DNA of 17,081 nt from Calditrichaeota bacterium AABM5.125.24 (GTDB lineage: Bacteria; Electryoneota; AABM5-125-24; Hatepunaeales; Hatepunaeaceae). The position numbers and the translations under genes were made by a program. This document shows, one piece after another, positions 1 through 6,584 of the stretch. How positions within the stretch are numbered: position 1 is the first letter of the stretch; every line of letters starts with the position of its first letter. Below the pieces are notes generated by a model. That model did not search any database. It saw only the letters and a program-made list of their open reading frames with translations, and had not been told where the DNA came from. The DNA lies in assembly GCA_002127415.1 (NCBI GenBank), contig MWJR01000102.1:1-17081 (forward strand), in the 5' to 3' direction.

Positions 1-180
1 AATCGTTCATGGATCAACCAACCATTGTGCAGTCAGTATGTGCTACATAGGAAAATAATTTCGGGAAACACTATATACCTGCGCTGGCTGCGACGGGTGA
101 TGGAGTGGTGGCCGATCCTTCTGCTGATAGTGGGGATCGTTATCGTAATCGGATACTGGCGTTCCCGCTCTGAAGTATGA
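1..180 (+). CDS. C-terminal end of a membrane protein, cut by the window edge
   Basis: Frame 1 is open from the first base to a TGA at 178-180, giving the last 59 residues of a protein that begins outside the window. The visible part has a basic stretch (YLRWLRR), then Glu-Trp-Trp, one clear transmembrane helix (about residues 41-56, PILLLIVGIVIVIGYW) and a short charged tail, RSRSEV. A single helix flanked by tryptophans with a basic tail suggests a C-terminal membrane anchor. It could instead be the last helix of a polytopic protein. The family cannot be recognised from this fragment. It is called real because the open frame, the composition of the helix and its base composition look coding, and nothing on the other strand competes convincingly. 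Confidence 0.55.
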   Translation, partial: NRSWINQPLCSQYVLHRKIISGNTIYLRWLRRVMEWWPILLLIVGIVIVIGYWRSRSEV

Positions 181-354
181 ACCTGAATCTGAACACAGCG
201 ACATAAGACGCGCACGAGGCGCTATGCTACGAAATTGCCACTGCAGCCTGTAGTATAGCCCCTTGTGGGCGTCAGATGTGCGTAATAATTTATATCGCTG
301 TGTATAGATAAAATTGACCACTGTTCCGCACGCACAGATGCAAAACCTTTTAGG

Positions 355-477
355 GTAGGGCGGACACTCTTGTCCGCCGTCGGGCTTGGGACAAGCCCGA
401 CTACCTTGAATGGAAAACTCTCAACCGGTGGGGCGGACATTCCTGTCCGCCGCCAGGCTTGGGACAAGCCCGACTAC
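355..477. repeat. Two copies of a double-hairpin palindromic element (family A)
   Basis: Each copy has two adjacent hairpins. Copy 1: stem GGCGGACA (359-366) pairs with TGTCCGCC (371-378) around loop CTCT; then GTCGGGCTTG (379-388) pairs with CAAGCCCGAC (392-401) around loop GGA. Copy 2: GGCGGACA (432-439) pairs with TGTCCGCC (444-451) around TTCC; then GCCAGGCTTG (452-461) pairs imperfectly with CAAGCCCGAC (465-474). The stems vary between copies while pairing is largely kept, as in REP-like elements. Related copies are at 9200-9251, inside a gene, and at 17035-17081. Confidence 0.9.
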
Positions 478-502
478 TTGATAGATAGAGCGGACCAGAG
501 TG

Positions 503-531
503 TGGATTGCTTCGCTTCGCTCGCAGTGACA
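503..531. repeat. Short dispersed repeat of the 'GATTGCTTCGCTTCGCTCGC' type
   Basis: The sequence runs TGGATTGCTTCGCTTC followed by GCTCGCAGTGACA. The same wording, with GTCATTGCGAGC on the opposite strand, recurs in the gaps of many bacterial genomes and is often mis-called as short proteins. It ends about ten bases before the gpmI start codon. Only one copy is in this window, so the family assignment rests on my recollection of the motif. Confidence 0.6.
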
Positions 532-541
532 ACAGAAAAAG

Positions 542-2074
542 ATGACTTCCGTTAAACAGAAAGTCTTCCTGATAATTCTTGATGGCTATGGTCTGCGCGA
601 GGCTGCAGACGGTAATGCCGTGAAGCTGGCGAAGACCCCTTTTCTGCACGAGATACTGGACCGGGAGATGCAGGCTTCACTCAGCGCCTCGGGTCTGGAT
701 GTGGGTCTGCCGGCCGGGCTGATGGGCAACAGCGAGGTCGGTCACCTGAACCTGGGGGCCGGTCGGATAGTCTATCAGGAGATTACCCGCATCGATCGGT
801 CGATTGAGACCGGCGAGTTCTTCGATAATCCGGTCCTGAGGGCCTCGGCGGAACACGCCCACCGGAACGGCACCGCCTGGCACCTGATGGGTCTGGTCTC
901 GGACGGCGGGGTGCACAGCTCGCTGGAACACCTCTACGCCCTGCTGGAACTGGCCAGGAAGATGGGGCTGGAGAGGGTCTATCTTCACGCCCTGACCGAC
1001 GGACGCGACACCTCGCCCCGTTCAGGGGTTGGGTTCCTGAAGCAGGTCGATGCGAGAATGCGGGAGCTGAAGGTCGGCAGGATAGCCACGGTGTGCGGAC
1101 GATACTGGGGGATGGACCGCGACAAGAGGTGGGAACGGGTCGAACGGGCCTACCGGATGCTGACCGAGGGTGAGGGGCTGAGGTTCCCCTCTGCGCCTGA
1201 GGCTGTCGAGGACTCCTACCGGCGCAAAGTGACCGACGAATTTATCGAGCCATCGGTTATCGTTGAAGATGGAAGGCCGGTAGCCACCATATCCGACGGC
1301 GATGCAGTGCTGTTCTTCAACTTCCGCTCCGACCGAGCCCGCGAGATCACTTGGGCACTGACTGAACCCGAGTTCCCCCATTTCTCACAGCAGAGGTTGA
1401 ACCTGCACTACACAACAATGACCCTCTATCATGCCGATCTCAAGCTGCCGGTGGTCTTCCCCCATCATCGTATTCGCAATGTCTTGGGAGAGGTGCTGTC
1501 GGAGGCTGGTCTGCGTCGGTTCCGTATCGCTGAGACCGAGAAATATGCCCATGTGACCTTCTTCTTTAACGGCGGCGAGGAGAACCCTTTCAAGGGTGAG
1601 GAACGGCTGCTGATTAACTCACCGAAGGTGCCGACCTACGATCTCCAGCCTGAGATGAGCGCCCCCGAGGTTGCGGAGCGGGCATTGGAGGCGCTGGATC
1701 GGGACTATGCCTTCGTCCTGCTCAACTTTGCCAATCCCGATATGGTGGGGCATACCGGCGTCCTGGATGCAGCGATAAAAGCGCTTGAGACGCTGGATCC
1801 TCTGGTGCATCGTCTTGTGGATAAAGCGCTTGGGAAGGGGTATGCTGTCCTGATGACCTCGGACCACGGCAACTGTGAGCTGATGATCGAACCAGACGGC
1901 GAGCCGAACACCGCCCACACCACCAACCGGGTGCCCCTGGCGCTGCTCCTGCCTGATGGGACGCGACCGGAGCTTCGACAGGGGGGGATTCTGGCCGACG
2001 TTGCACCCACAACCCTCAGACTGATGGGACTGCCCCAGCCGCCGGAGATGGAGGGGCAAAGCCTGATGGATTGA
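542..2074 (+). CDS. gpmI: 2,3-bisphosphoglycerate-independent phosphoglycerate mutase
   Basis: This cytoplasmic enzyme interconverts 3- and 2-phosphoglycerate in glycolysis and gluconeogenesis using two metal ions (usually Mn) and a phosphoserine intermediate. The 510 residues match the usual family length. All metal and catalytic sites are visible: Asp14 in LILDGYG, the phosphorylated Ser64 in MGNSEVGHL, Asp400 and His404 in NPDMVGHTG, Asp441 and His442 in SDHGN, and His459 in AHTTN. These keep a constant offset from the Bacillus enzyme. The substrate-binding insert domain shows SDGGVHSS, DGRDTSP, GRYWGMDRDKRWERV and FNFRSDRAREI. The ATG at 542 precedes TSVKQKVFLIILDGYG directly, so the start is secure. 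The ribosome site is weak (GAAAAAG). It stands alone, with repeats on both sides. Confidence 0.97.
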   Translation: MTSVKQKVFLIILDGYGLREAADGNAVKLAKTPFLHEILDREMQASLSASGLDVGLPAGLMGNSEVGHLNLGAGRIVYQEITRIDRSIETGEFFDNPVLRASAEHAHRNGTAWHLMGLVSDGGVHSSLEHLYALLELARKMGLERVYLHALTDGRDTSPRSGVGFLKQVDARMRELKVGRIATVCGRYWGMDRDKRWERVERAYRMLTEGEGLRFPSAPEAVEDSYRRKVTDEFIEPSVIVEDGRPVATISDGDAVLFFNFRSDRAREITWALTEPEFPHFSQQRLNLHYTTMTLYHADLKLPVVFPHHRIRNVLGEVLSEAGLRRFRIAETEKYAHVTFFFNGGEENPFKGEERLLINSPKVPTYDLQPEMSAPEVAERALEALDRDYAFVLLNFANPDMVGHTGVLDAAIKALETLDPLVHRLVDKALGKGYAVLMTSDHGNCELMIEPDGEPNTAHTTNRVPLALLLPDGTRPELRQGGILADVAPTTLRLMGLPQPPEMEGQSLMD

Positions 2075-2104
2075 CATTGGGTTGTATGCCCGATGAATTA
2101 CACC

Positions 2105-2170
2105 TCAACGGGCGCACCGCGTGCCTCTACATAATGAACATCAACGGGCGCACCGCCGTGCGCCCCTACA
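2105..2170. repeat. Two GGGCGCAC...GTGCGCCC palindromes (family B)
   Basis: The second copy is intact: GGGCGCAC (2146-2153) pairs with GTGCGCCC (2158-2165) around CGCC and is followed by CTAC. The first copy (about 2109-2130) is decayed, reading CGGGCGCACCGCGTGCCTCTAC. Both follow a TCAACGGGCG-type lead. Related palindromes are at 8210-8229 and 11166-11185. Confidence 0.85.
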
Positions 2171-2183
2171 TCTTGTAAATCGT

Positions 2184-2209
2184 GGTGTCAGGTGCCCTCA
2201 CCTGACACC
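2184..2209. repeat. Perfect 11-bp stem hairpin
   Basis: GGTGTCAGGTG (2184-2194) pairs with CACCTGACACC (2199-2209) around CCCT. No T-tract follows it directly, so it looks more like another palindromic repeat than a terminator. Only one copy is present in the window. Confidence 0.75.
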
Positions 2210-2221
2210 CAAGTGATTGTT

Positions 2222-2267
2222 TTTCCGTCATCCCGAAGGTTCGGGATGACGGAAAGCACTTTTTTTT
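2222..2267 (+). terminator. Terminator-like hairpin made of a TCATCCCGAA repeat
   Basis: TTTCCGTCATCCCGAA (2222-2237) pairs over 16 bp with TTCGGGATGACGGAAA (2240-2255), and eight T residues follow at 2260-2267. This could end transcription after gpmI. The stem belongs to the same TCATCCCGA repeat family as 6517-6554, so it may be a repeat doing a terminator's work rather than a dedicated terminator. Confidence 0.6.
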
Positions 2268-2314
2268 AACACCGTAAATACAGGCCTCTTTCTTGCCATG
2301 AACAGGGAGTATCT

Positions 2315-4048
2315 ATGCGTAACACAGTAATAACAGCGGTTCTGCTGATCTGTCTATTGTTGCCGACAGTTCTGCAGGCGGTTTCTCTGAGCGATGTGGG
2401 GACGCTCGAAGATCGGGTCGAAGAGTGCGTTCTCGACAACGGCCTGAAGGTGGTGGTGGTTGAGCGGCATATGGCACCGGTCTTCTTCACACTGATAACC
2501 TTCCGGGTCGGGTCCTGCCAGGAGCTTCCCAACCACAGCGGGTTGTCGCATTTCCTTGAGCATATGCTGTTCAAGGGCACGAAGAGCACAGGCACCCGCG
2601 ACTACGAGAAGGAGAAGCCGATAATGGAGGAGCTCGAGCGGGCGGCGGGCGAGATCCGCAATATTCGGGTTGTCCTGAAGCCGTGGCGGCTCGAGCTGTT
2701 TGATGAGCACGCCACCACTGTCAAGGCCTCCCTGCCTCAGGAGGTGCGGGAGGTGATCGGCTCGGATGAGGCGGCCGGCTGGCGCACCCTGATCGACCAG
2801 CTACCGACCGATGTCACTGCTCTGCCGGAGGATTGGTGCCGAACCCCCTGGCTCCTGGCCGATCGTGAACACAACTACTGGGAGCTCTACCTGGACCTTA
2901 TCGACAAGCGGGCTCAACTGGCCGACTTGATCGTCAAACAGCGCCAGTATATCGTCCAGACCGAGCTCGGCGGTATCTACGACGAGCACGGCGCCCGGAG
3001 GATGAACGCCTTCACCTCCACCGACCAGACGACCTACATGGTCGGCCTGCCCTCGAACTGCCTCGAGCTGTGGATGTTCCTGGAGTCCGACCGCTTCCGC
3101 AACCCGGTCTTCCGCGAGTTTTACAGCGAGCGGGAGGTGGTAATGGAGGAATTGCGAATGGGCGAGAACGACCCCGACGACGTTATGTATGAGACCCTGG
3201 TCAAGACGGCCTTCACGGCTCACCCCTACGGGCGCCCGATCATCGGCTGGATGTCCGATATAAAGCTGACAACCAGCTCCGATATGGAGGAGCATTTCCG
3301 CCGTTACTACGCCCCCAACAACTGCCAGCTCACAATCGTGGGCGACGTGGATACCGAAGAGGCGCTCCGGCTGGCGGAGCGGTATTTCGGGACCTGGCCG
3401 CCGAGCGAGTTGGCTCACGAGGTTACCGTGTTCGAGCCTGAGCAGAACGGCGAGCGGCGGGTTACGGTCGAACACGACTCGGAGCCGCAGTTGAGGATAG
3501 GCTTCCATGTGCCAGTTGCGCCGCACCCCGACGCCTATGCGCTGGTGATGGCTAACTTTGTCCTGTCGTTCGGACGAACCTCACGCTTCTATCGCTCGAT
3601 ATTTGTAGAGCAGGGACTGACGGGTTCATCCCCGAGTTGTTGGAGTGAACCGGGTGACCGTTACCCGAACCTCCTCATTATGAACGCCAAGCCCAAGGGG
3701 ACACATACCCTGGAGGAGGTCGAGGCAGCCATATTGATGGAGCTCGAAAAGCTTAAAGAAGAGCCGGTTACCCAGCGGGAGCTCGAGCGGGTTAAGAACC
3801 GGCTTAATATGTGGAAGTTGGACAGGCTGCGCAGCAACTACCGGTTGGCATTTTCGCTCTCTTCCGCCTTCACCAACCGAGGGGATTGGAGAACCATAAC
3901 CGAGGATTTCGACCGACTGATGGCGGTCACCGCTGAGGATGTCCAGCGGGTGGTGCGCAAGTATTTCACAGCAAAGAACCGGACGGTGGCAACCCTTGTC
4001 AGGCCTGCAGTCGAGCAGACGGGTGAAGCCGCACAGGTGGGAGGTTGA
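2315..4048 (+). CDS. Exported M16 zinc metallopeptidase, catalytic-type subunit
   Basis: This 577-residue insulinase/pitrilysin-family protein begins with a signal peptide (hydrophobic to about residue 20, then LQA). The zinc motif HxxEH is HFLEH at 79-83, and the third ligand lies in EREVVMEELRM (Glu278 or Glu279). The ligand spacing is about 195 residues instead of the usual roughly 76, because of a charged, probably helical insert after the motif that carries EKEKPIMEELERAAGEIR. The C-terminal M16 domain is present (IGFHVPVAPHPDAY), but the Arg/Tyr pair used for substrate binding is lost: the aligned segment reads IFVEQGLTGS, with Phe430 and Gly437. A clear AGGGAG ribosome site lies 5-6 bases before the ATG. 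The next gene encodes the complementary subunit. The protein probably acts in the periplasm; its substrate is unknown. Confidence 0.9.
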   Translation: MRNTVITAVLLICLLLPTVLQAVSLSDVGTLEDRVEECVLDNGLKVVVVERHMAPVFFTLITFRVGSCQELPNHSGLSHFLEHMLFKGTKSTGTRDYEKEKPIMEELERAAGEIRNIRVVLKPWRLELFDEHATTVKASLPQEVREVIGSDEAAGWRTLIDQLPTDVTALPEDWCRTPWLLADREHNYWELYLDLIDKRAQLADLIVKQRQYIVQTELGGIYDEHGARRMNAFTSTDQTTYMVGLPSNCLELWMFLESDRFRNPVFREFYSEREVVMEELRMGENDPDDVMYETLVKTAFTAHPYGRPIIGWMSDIKLTTSSDMEEHFRRYYAPNNCQLTIVGDVDTEEALRLAERYFGTWPPSELAHEVTVFEPEQNGERRVTVEHDSEPQLRIGFHVPVAPHPDAYALVMANFVLSFGRTSRFYRSIFVEQGLTGSSPSCWSEPGDRYPNLLIMNAKPKGTHTLEEVEAAILMELEKLKEEPVTQRELERVKNRLNMWKLDRLRSNYRLAFSLSSAFTNRGDWRTITEDFDRLMAVTAEDVQRVVRKYFTAKNRTVATLVRPAVEQTGEAAQVGG

Positions 4049-4050
4049 TT

Positions 4051-5472
4051 ATGAGAAGGGGTATAAACATACTGCTGACTGTGGCTCTGTGCTGGTCGGT
4101 CTCAGCCCCGTCCGTTGCTCTGGCGAAGAGGCCCAGGAGCTACAAGGATATTGAGCTTCCTGAGCTGCAGTGGAGCCTGCCGGATTTCAGCGAGTTCGAG
4201 CTGCCCAACGGCATCGCCGGGCTGGTGGTGGAAGACCACGAGGTGCCGCTGGTAGATTTCTACTTCCAATTCAAGGCGTTGCCTGACCCGGCCAACAAGG
4301 TTGGTCTGTCGAGTATGACCGCCTGGACGCTTCGAAATGGAGGTGGGGTCAACCTCCCTGCCGACAGCCTGAACGACATTATAGAATGCAAGGCTGCTTC
4401 CCTCCAAATCTCCGCCGGGCAGGAGGGGGTTTATATGAGCGGCTTCTGTCATAAAGATGACTTAGTGTTGCTCTTGACCATTACTCGTGAGCTCATAGAC
4501 AATCCTGCCTACCCGGAGGATAAGATCGAACTCAAGCGGAGCACGATGCTCGAGCAGATCCGCCGTCGCTACGACAGACCCTACGGCATCGCTTTTCGCG
4601 AACTGAGCCTGCTGCTCTACCCGGATCATCCCTGGGGGCGCGAGACCAGTCCGGAGACCGTGGGCCCCTTAACCCGTGATGACCTGCTCGATTACCACCG
4701 CAAGGTATTTCAGCCTTCGGGGGCTGTCATCGGCTTCGCTGGTGCCGTCACATCGGCTGAGGTCGAGGCGCTGGCCGGTGAGCAGTTCGGCGATCTGACA
4801 GTTAGCGGTGAGGAGCTCGCCGGTCTGCCCGAAGTCGGTCCGTCTGCGGAAGCGTGTGTTTACTACGCCTATAAGGACTTCAATCAGGCTTTCGTCACGA
4901 TGGGTCACCGGACGGTCAGATACGACGACCCCCGCCGTCATGCCGCTGAGATTATGAACTACATCCTCGGCGGCGGCGGCTTTCAGTCGCTGCTTACAAA
5001 ACGGATCAGGGTCGATGAGGGGCTGGCCTATTCGGTCTGGTCGATGTTTACGATGCCGGTGCCGGTGGAGGGGGCGTTCAGGGCTCTGGCGGCTACCCGG
5101 CTCGACCAGGCCGGCCGAACGCTGGCGCTGATGGACGAGGTGATAAGCCATTACAGAGAAGAGGGACCGACGATCGAGAAGTTTGAGAAGGCCAGGCGGG
5201 CATACGTGAACAGCTACGTCTGGGAATATGAGAGCAGCGACAGGATACTGAGCCGTCTGGTCTATCTCAAGTGGCGCGGTCTGCCGCTCGATACCCCGCA
5301 GCGAGACCTGGAGGCATATCAACAACTGACCCTCGAGGATGTCCGCCGAGCTGCCGGGGAGCTGCTGCATCCCGACAGCCTGATCGTGGTGGTGGTGGGG
5401 GATAGGGATAAGATGGACCGACCGCTGGAGGATTTCGGGAAGGTTCACGAGCTCGATATCTCCTCCAAATGA
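4051..5472 (+). CDS. Exported M16 peptidase-like protein, non-zinc partner subunit
   Basis: This 473-residue M16 homologue has a signal peptide, MRRGINILLTVALCWS to about VALA (residue 25). The position of HxxEH holds SMTAW (88-92; GLSSMTAW aligned with GLSHFLEH), so it cannot bind catalytic zinc. The C-terminal motif is intact as IRVDEGLAYS, with Arg320 and Tyr327 forming the usual substrate-binding pair. In known bacterial two-gene M16B enzymes the zinc motif is on one subunit and this pair on the other, so I infer a heterodimer with the preceding product. ATG 4051 was chosen over TTG 4045 because GGGAGG at 4039-4044 is six bases upstream. The stop of the first gene is two bases before this start, which implies tight co-translation. 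Confidence 0.9.
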   Translation: MRRGINILLTVALCWSVSAPSVALAKRPRSYKDIELPELQWSLPDFSEFELPNGIAGLVVEDHEVPLVDFYFQFKALPDPANKVGLSSMTAWTLRNGGGVNLPADSLNDIIECKAASLQISAGQEGVYMSGFCHKDDLVLLLTITRELIDNPAYPEDKIELKRSTMLEQIRRRYDRPYGIAFRELSLLLYPDHPWGRETSPETVGPLTRDDLLDYHRKVFQPSGAVIGFAGAVTSAEVEALAGEQFGDLTVSGEELAGLPEVGPSAEACVYYAYKDFNQAFVTMGHRTVRYDDPRRHAAEIMNYILGGGGFQSLLTKRIRVDEGLAYSVWSMFTMPVPVEGAFRALAATRLDQAGRTLALMDEVISHYREEGPTIEKFEKARRAYVNSYVWEYESSDRILSRLVYLKWRGLPLDTPQRDLEAYQQLTLEDVRRAAGELLHPDSLIVVVVGDRDKMDRPLEDFGKVHELDISSK

Positions 5473-5496
5473 GGCTCACTATTAAGCGATCACCGA

Positions 5497-6444
5497 GTGA
5501 ATAAACCCGAAGTCGGAGGCCTGAGGCCCGAGGCCCGAGGCCCGCAGTCCACAGCCCGAAATCCGTGGCGCCTCCTTGGGGGGACACTTCGTCCTCGACA
5601 GTGGGTCAAGAGCAGCTTTATCCTGGCGCCGGCGCTGTTCACCCTGAAGCTGCTGGACCCATCGACCTGGCCGGTGCTGCTGGCGGGGCTGTTTGGTTTT
5701 TCGCTGGTCTCCTCGGCCGTCTATGCCTTTAACGATATCTGCAACCGGGGTGAGGACAGGCTGCACCCGGATAAGCGATACCGTCCAGTGGCCTCGGGTG
5801 AATTGGCGGTGTGGAAGGCTGCATTGCTCTCAATCGTCTCACTGGTAATCGGCGTCGGATTGCTGTTATGGACTGACATTGCAGCGGTGCTGATCGCGGC
5901 GGTTTATGTGGTCTTGATGGTTGCCTATACACTCTATCTGAGGCAGCTACTCGTCCTGGATGTGATAATCGTGGCTATTGGGTTTGTTCTTCGTGTGCTG
6001 GCGGGTGCGCTTATAATCCACGAACCGGTTTCGCACTGGCTGCTGCTCTGCACCTTCACCATTGCGCTCTTCCTGGGGATGATCAAGCGTCGTCAGGAGA
6101 TTGTTGTTCTGGGGGCCGAAGGTTCCGGTGCAGGCCGGGCGGTGCTGGCTCACTATCCAGACAGGTCGATACTGGATGGCTGGATAAACGTCCTGACCGG
6201 TATGACGGTGATCTGTTACGCGCTCTACACCGTTGACCCTCATACCACCCAGAAGCATCACACCGGGGCGCTCATATATACCCTGCCGTTCGTTCTATAC
6301 GGGATATTCCGCTACCAGCAGCTGGCTCTGGTCGGCCGGGCCGGTGAGGATCCCACCAAACTGCTGCTCAGCGACCCGGTGATAAAGGTCGTGGTGCTTT
6401 TGTGGGCGGTGTGTGTGGGGGTTATCCTTTATCTGGCCAGGTAG
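5497..6444 (+). CDS. UbiA-family prenyltransferase, decaprenyl-phosphate phosphoribosyltransferase-like
   Basis: This is an integral membrane protein of 315 residues with about eight hydrophobic helices. The pattern NDICNRGEDRLHPDKRYRPVASG (79-101) matches the first Asp-rich motif of UbiA enzymes of the phosphoribosyl-transferring branch, and LRQLLVLDVIIVAIGF followed by VLRVLAGA matches the second conserved region. That branch joins phosphoribose from PRPP to polyprenyl phosphate, a step towards arabinose-containing glycans; the substrate here is inferred. Asn83 replaces the middle Asp of NDxxDxxxD. The only usable start in this frame is GTG 5497, without a good ribosome site, 24 bp after the M16 stop. 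The first 22 or so residues (GLRPEARGPQSTARNP) are encoded by a heptanucleotide array, and homology begins only near LRPRQWVKS. Confidence 0.85.
   Translation: MNKPEVGGLRPEARGPQSTARNPWRLLGGTLRPRQWVKSSFILAPALFTLKLLDPSTWPVLLAGLFGFSLVSSAVYAFNDICNRGEDRLHPDKRYRPVASGELAVWKAALLSIVSLVIGVGLLLWTDIAAVLIAAVYVVLMVAYTLYLRQLLVLDVIIVAIGFVLRVLAGALIIHEPVSHWLLLCTFTIALFLGMIKRRQEIVVLGAEGSGAGRAVLAHYPDRSILDGWINVLTGMTVICYALYTVDPHTTQKHHTGALIYTLPFVLYGIFRYQQLALVGRAGEDPTKLLLSDPVIKVVVLLWAVCVGVILYLAR
5509..5564 (+). repeat. Heptanucleotide tandem array inside the UbiA gene start
   Basis: Eight 7-bp units can be read: GAAGTCG, GAGGCCT, GAGGCCC three times, GCAGTCC, ACAGCCC and GAAATCC. The middle three are identical and the outer ones decayed. 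The array encodes residues 5-22 of the UbiA-family protein. Seven is not a multiple of three, so gain or loss of one unit would shift the reading frame. Confidence 0.85.
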
Positions 6445-6468
6445 ACCGGACGACTGTAAGGAACAGAT

Positions 6469-6496
6469 TTGATTTTAATTTTTTTTCACCTATCTT
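6469..6496 (+). promoter_or_regulatory. Possible sigma-70-type promoter before the LPP20-like gene
   Basis: TTGATT (6469-6474) and TATCTT (6491-6496) are separated by 16 bp of AT-rich sequence and resemble -35 and -10 boxes. If real, the leader RNA would carry the long hairpin at 6517-6554. Consensus matching alone is weak evidence. Confidence 0.3.
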
Positions 6497-6516
6497 AAGG
6501 CGTTCAATTGAGCTCG

Positions 6517-6554
6517 GGCTTCTGTCATCCCGAAGCGTCGGGATGACAGAAGCC
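6517..6554. repeat. TCATCCCGA palindrome, 17-bp perfect stem
   Basis: GGCTTCTGTCATCCCGA (6517-6533) pairs perfectly with TCGGGATGACAGAAGCC (6538-6554) around AGCG. It shares its core TGTCATCCCGA or CGTCATCCCGA with the hairpin at 2222-2255. No T-tract follows on either strand, so it is listed as a repeat and not a terminator. Confidence 0.85.
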
Positions 6555-6584
6555 AGGGTCTAAAGCCGTCTTCGGAAGGGGATT

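Larger units (their letters stand above)
181..541. other. Gene-free gap with repeats
   Basis: No convincing gene lies in this 361-bp stretch. The first 170 bases are relatively AT-rich and show no feature I can name. From about 355 on, the gap is filled by two copies of a double-hairpin palindromic element and one short dispersed repeat, each listed separately. Any promoter for the following phosphoglycerate mutase gene must lie in or before these repeats. I see no strong -35/-10 pair. Confidence 0.6.

Noticed and set aside
43..321. Small minus-strand proteins in the left gap
   Set aside because: No ribosome site, no domain and they overlap a better-supported coding end and known repeats.
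314..342. Promoter with TTGACC at 314-319 before gpmI
   Set aside because: The matching position 17 bases downstream reads GATGCA, a poor -10, and two repeat elements lie between it and the gene.
401..649. Minus-strand protein containing SLRAKRSN
   Set aside because: This wording is the translated form of a common dispersed repeat and the frame runs into gpmI on the other strand.
5469..5504. ATG overlapping the M16 stop (ATGA) as a start for the UbiA gene
   Set aside because: It is in a different frame and meets a stop after 11 codons, before the conserved UbiA sequence; no ribosome site is visible.
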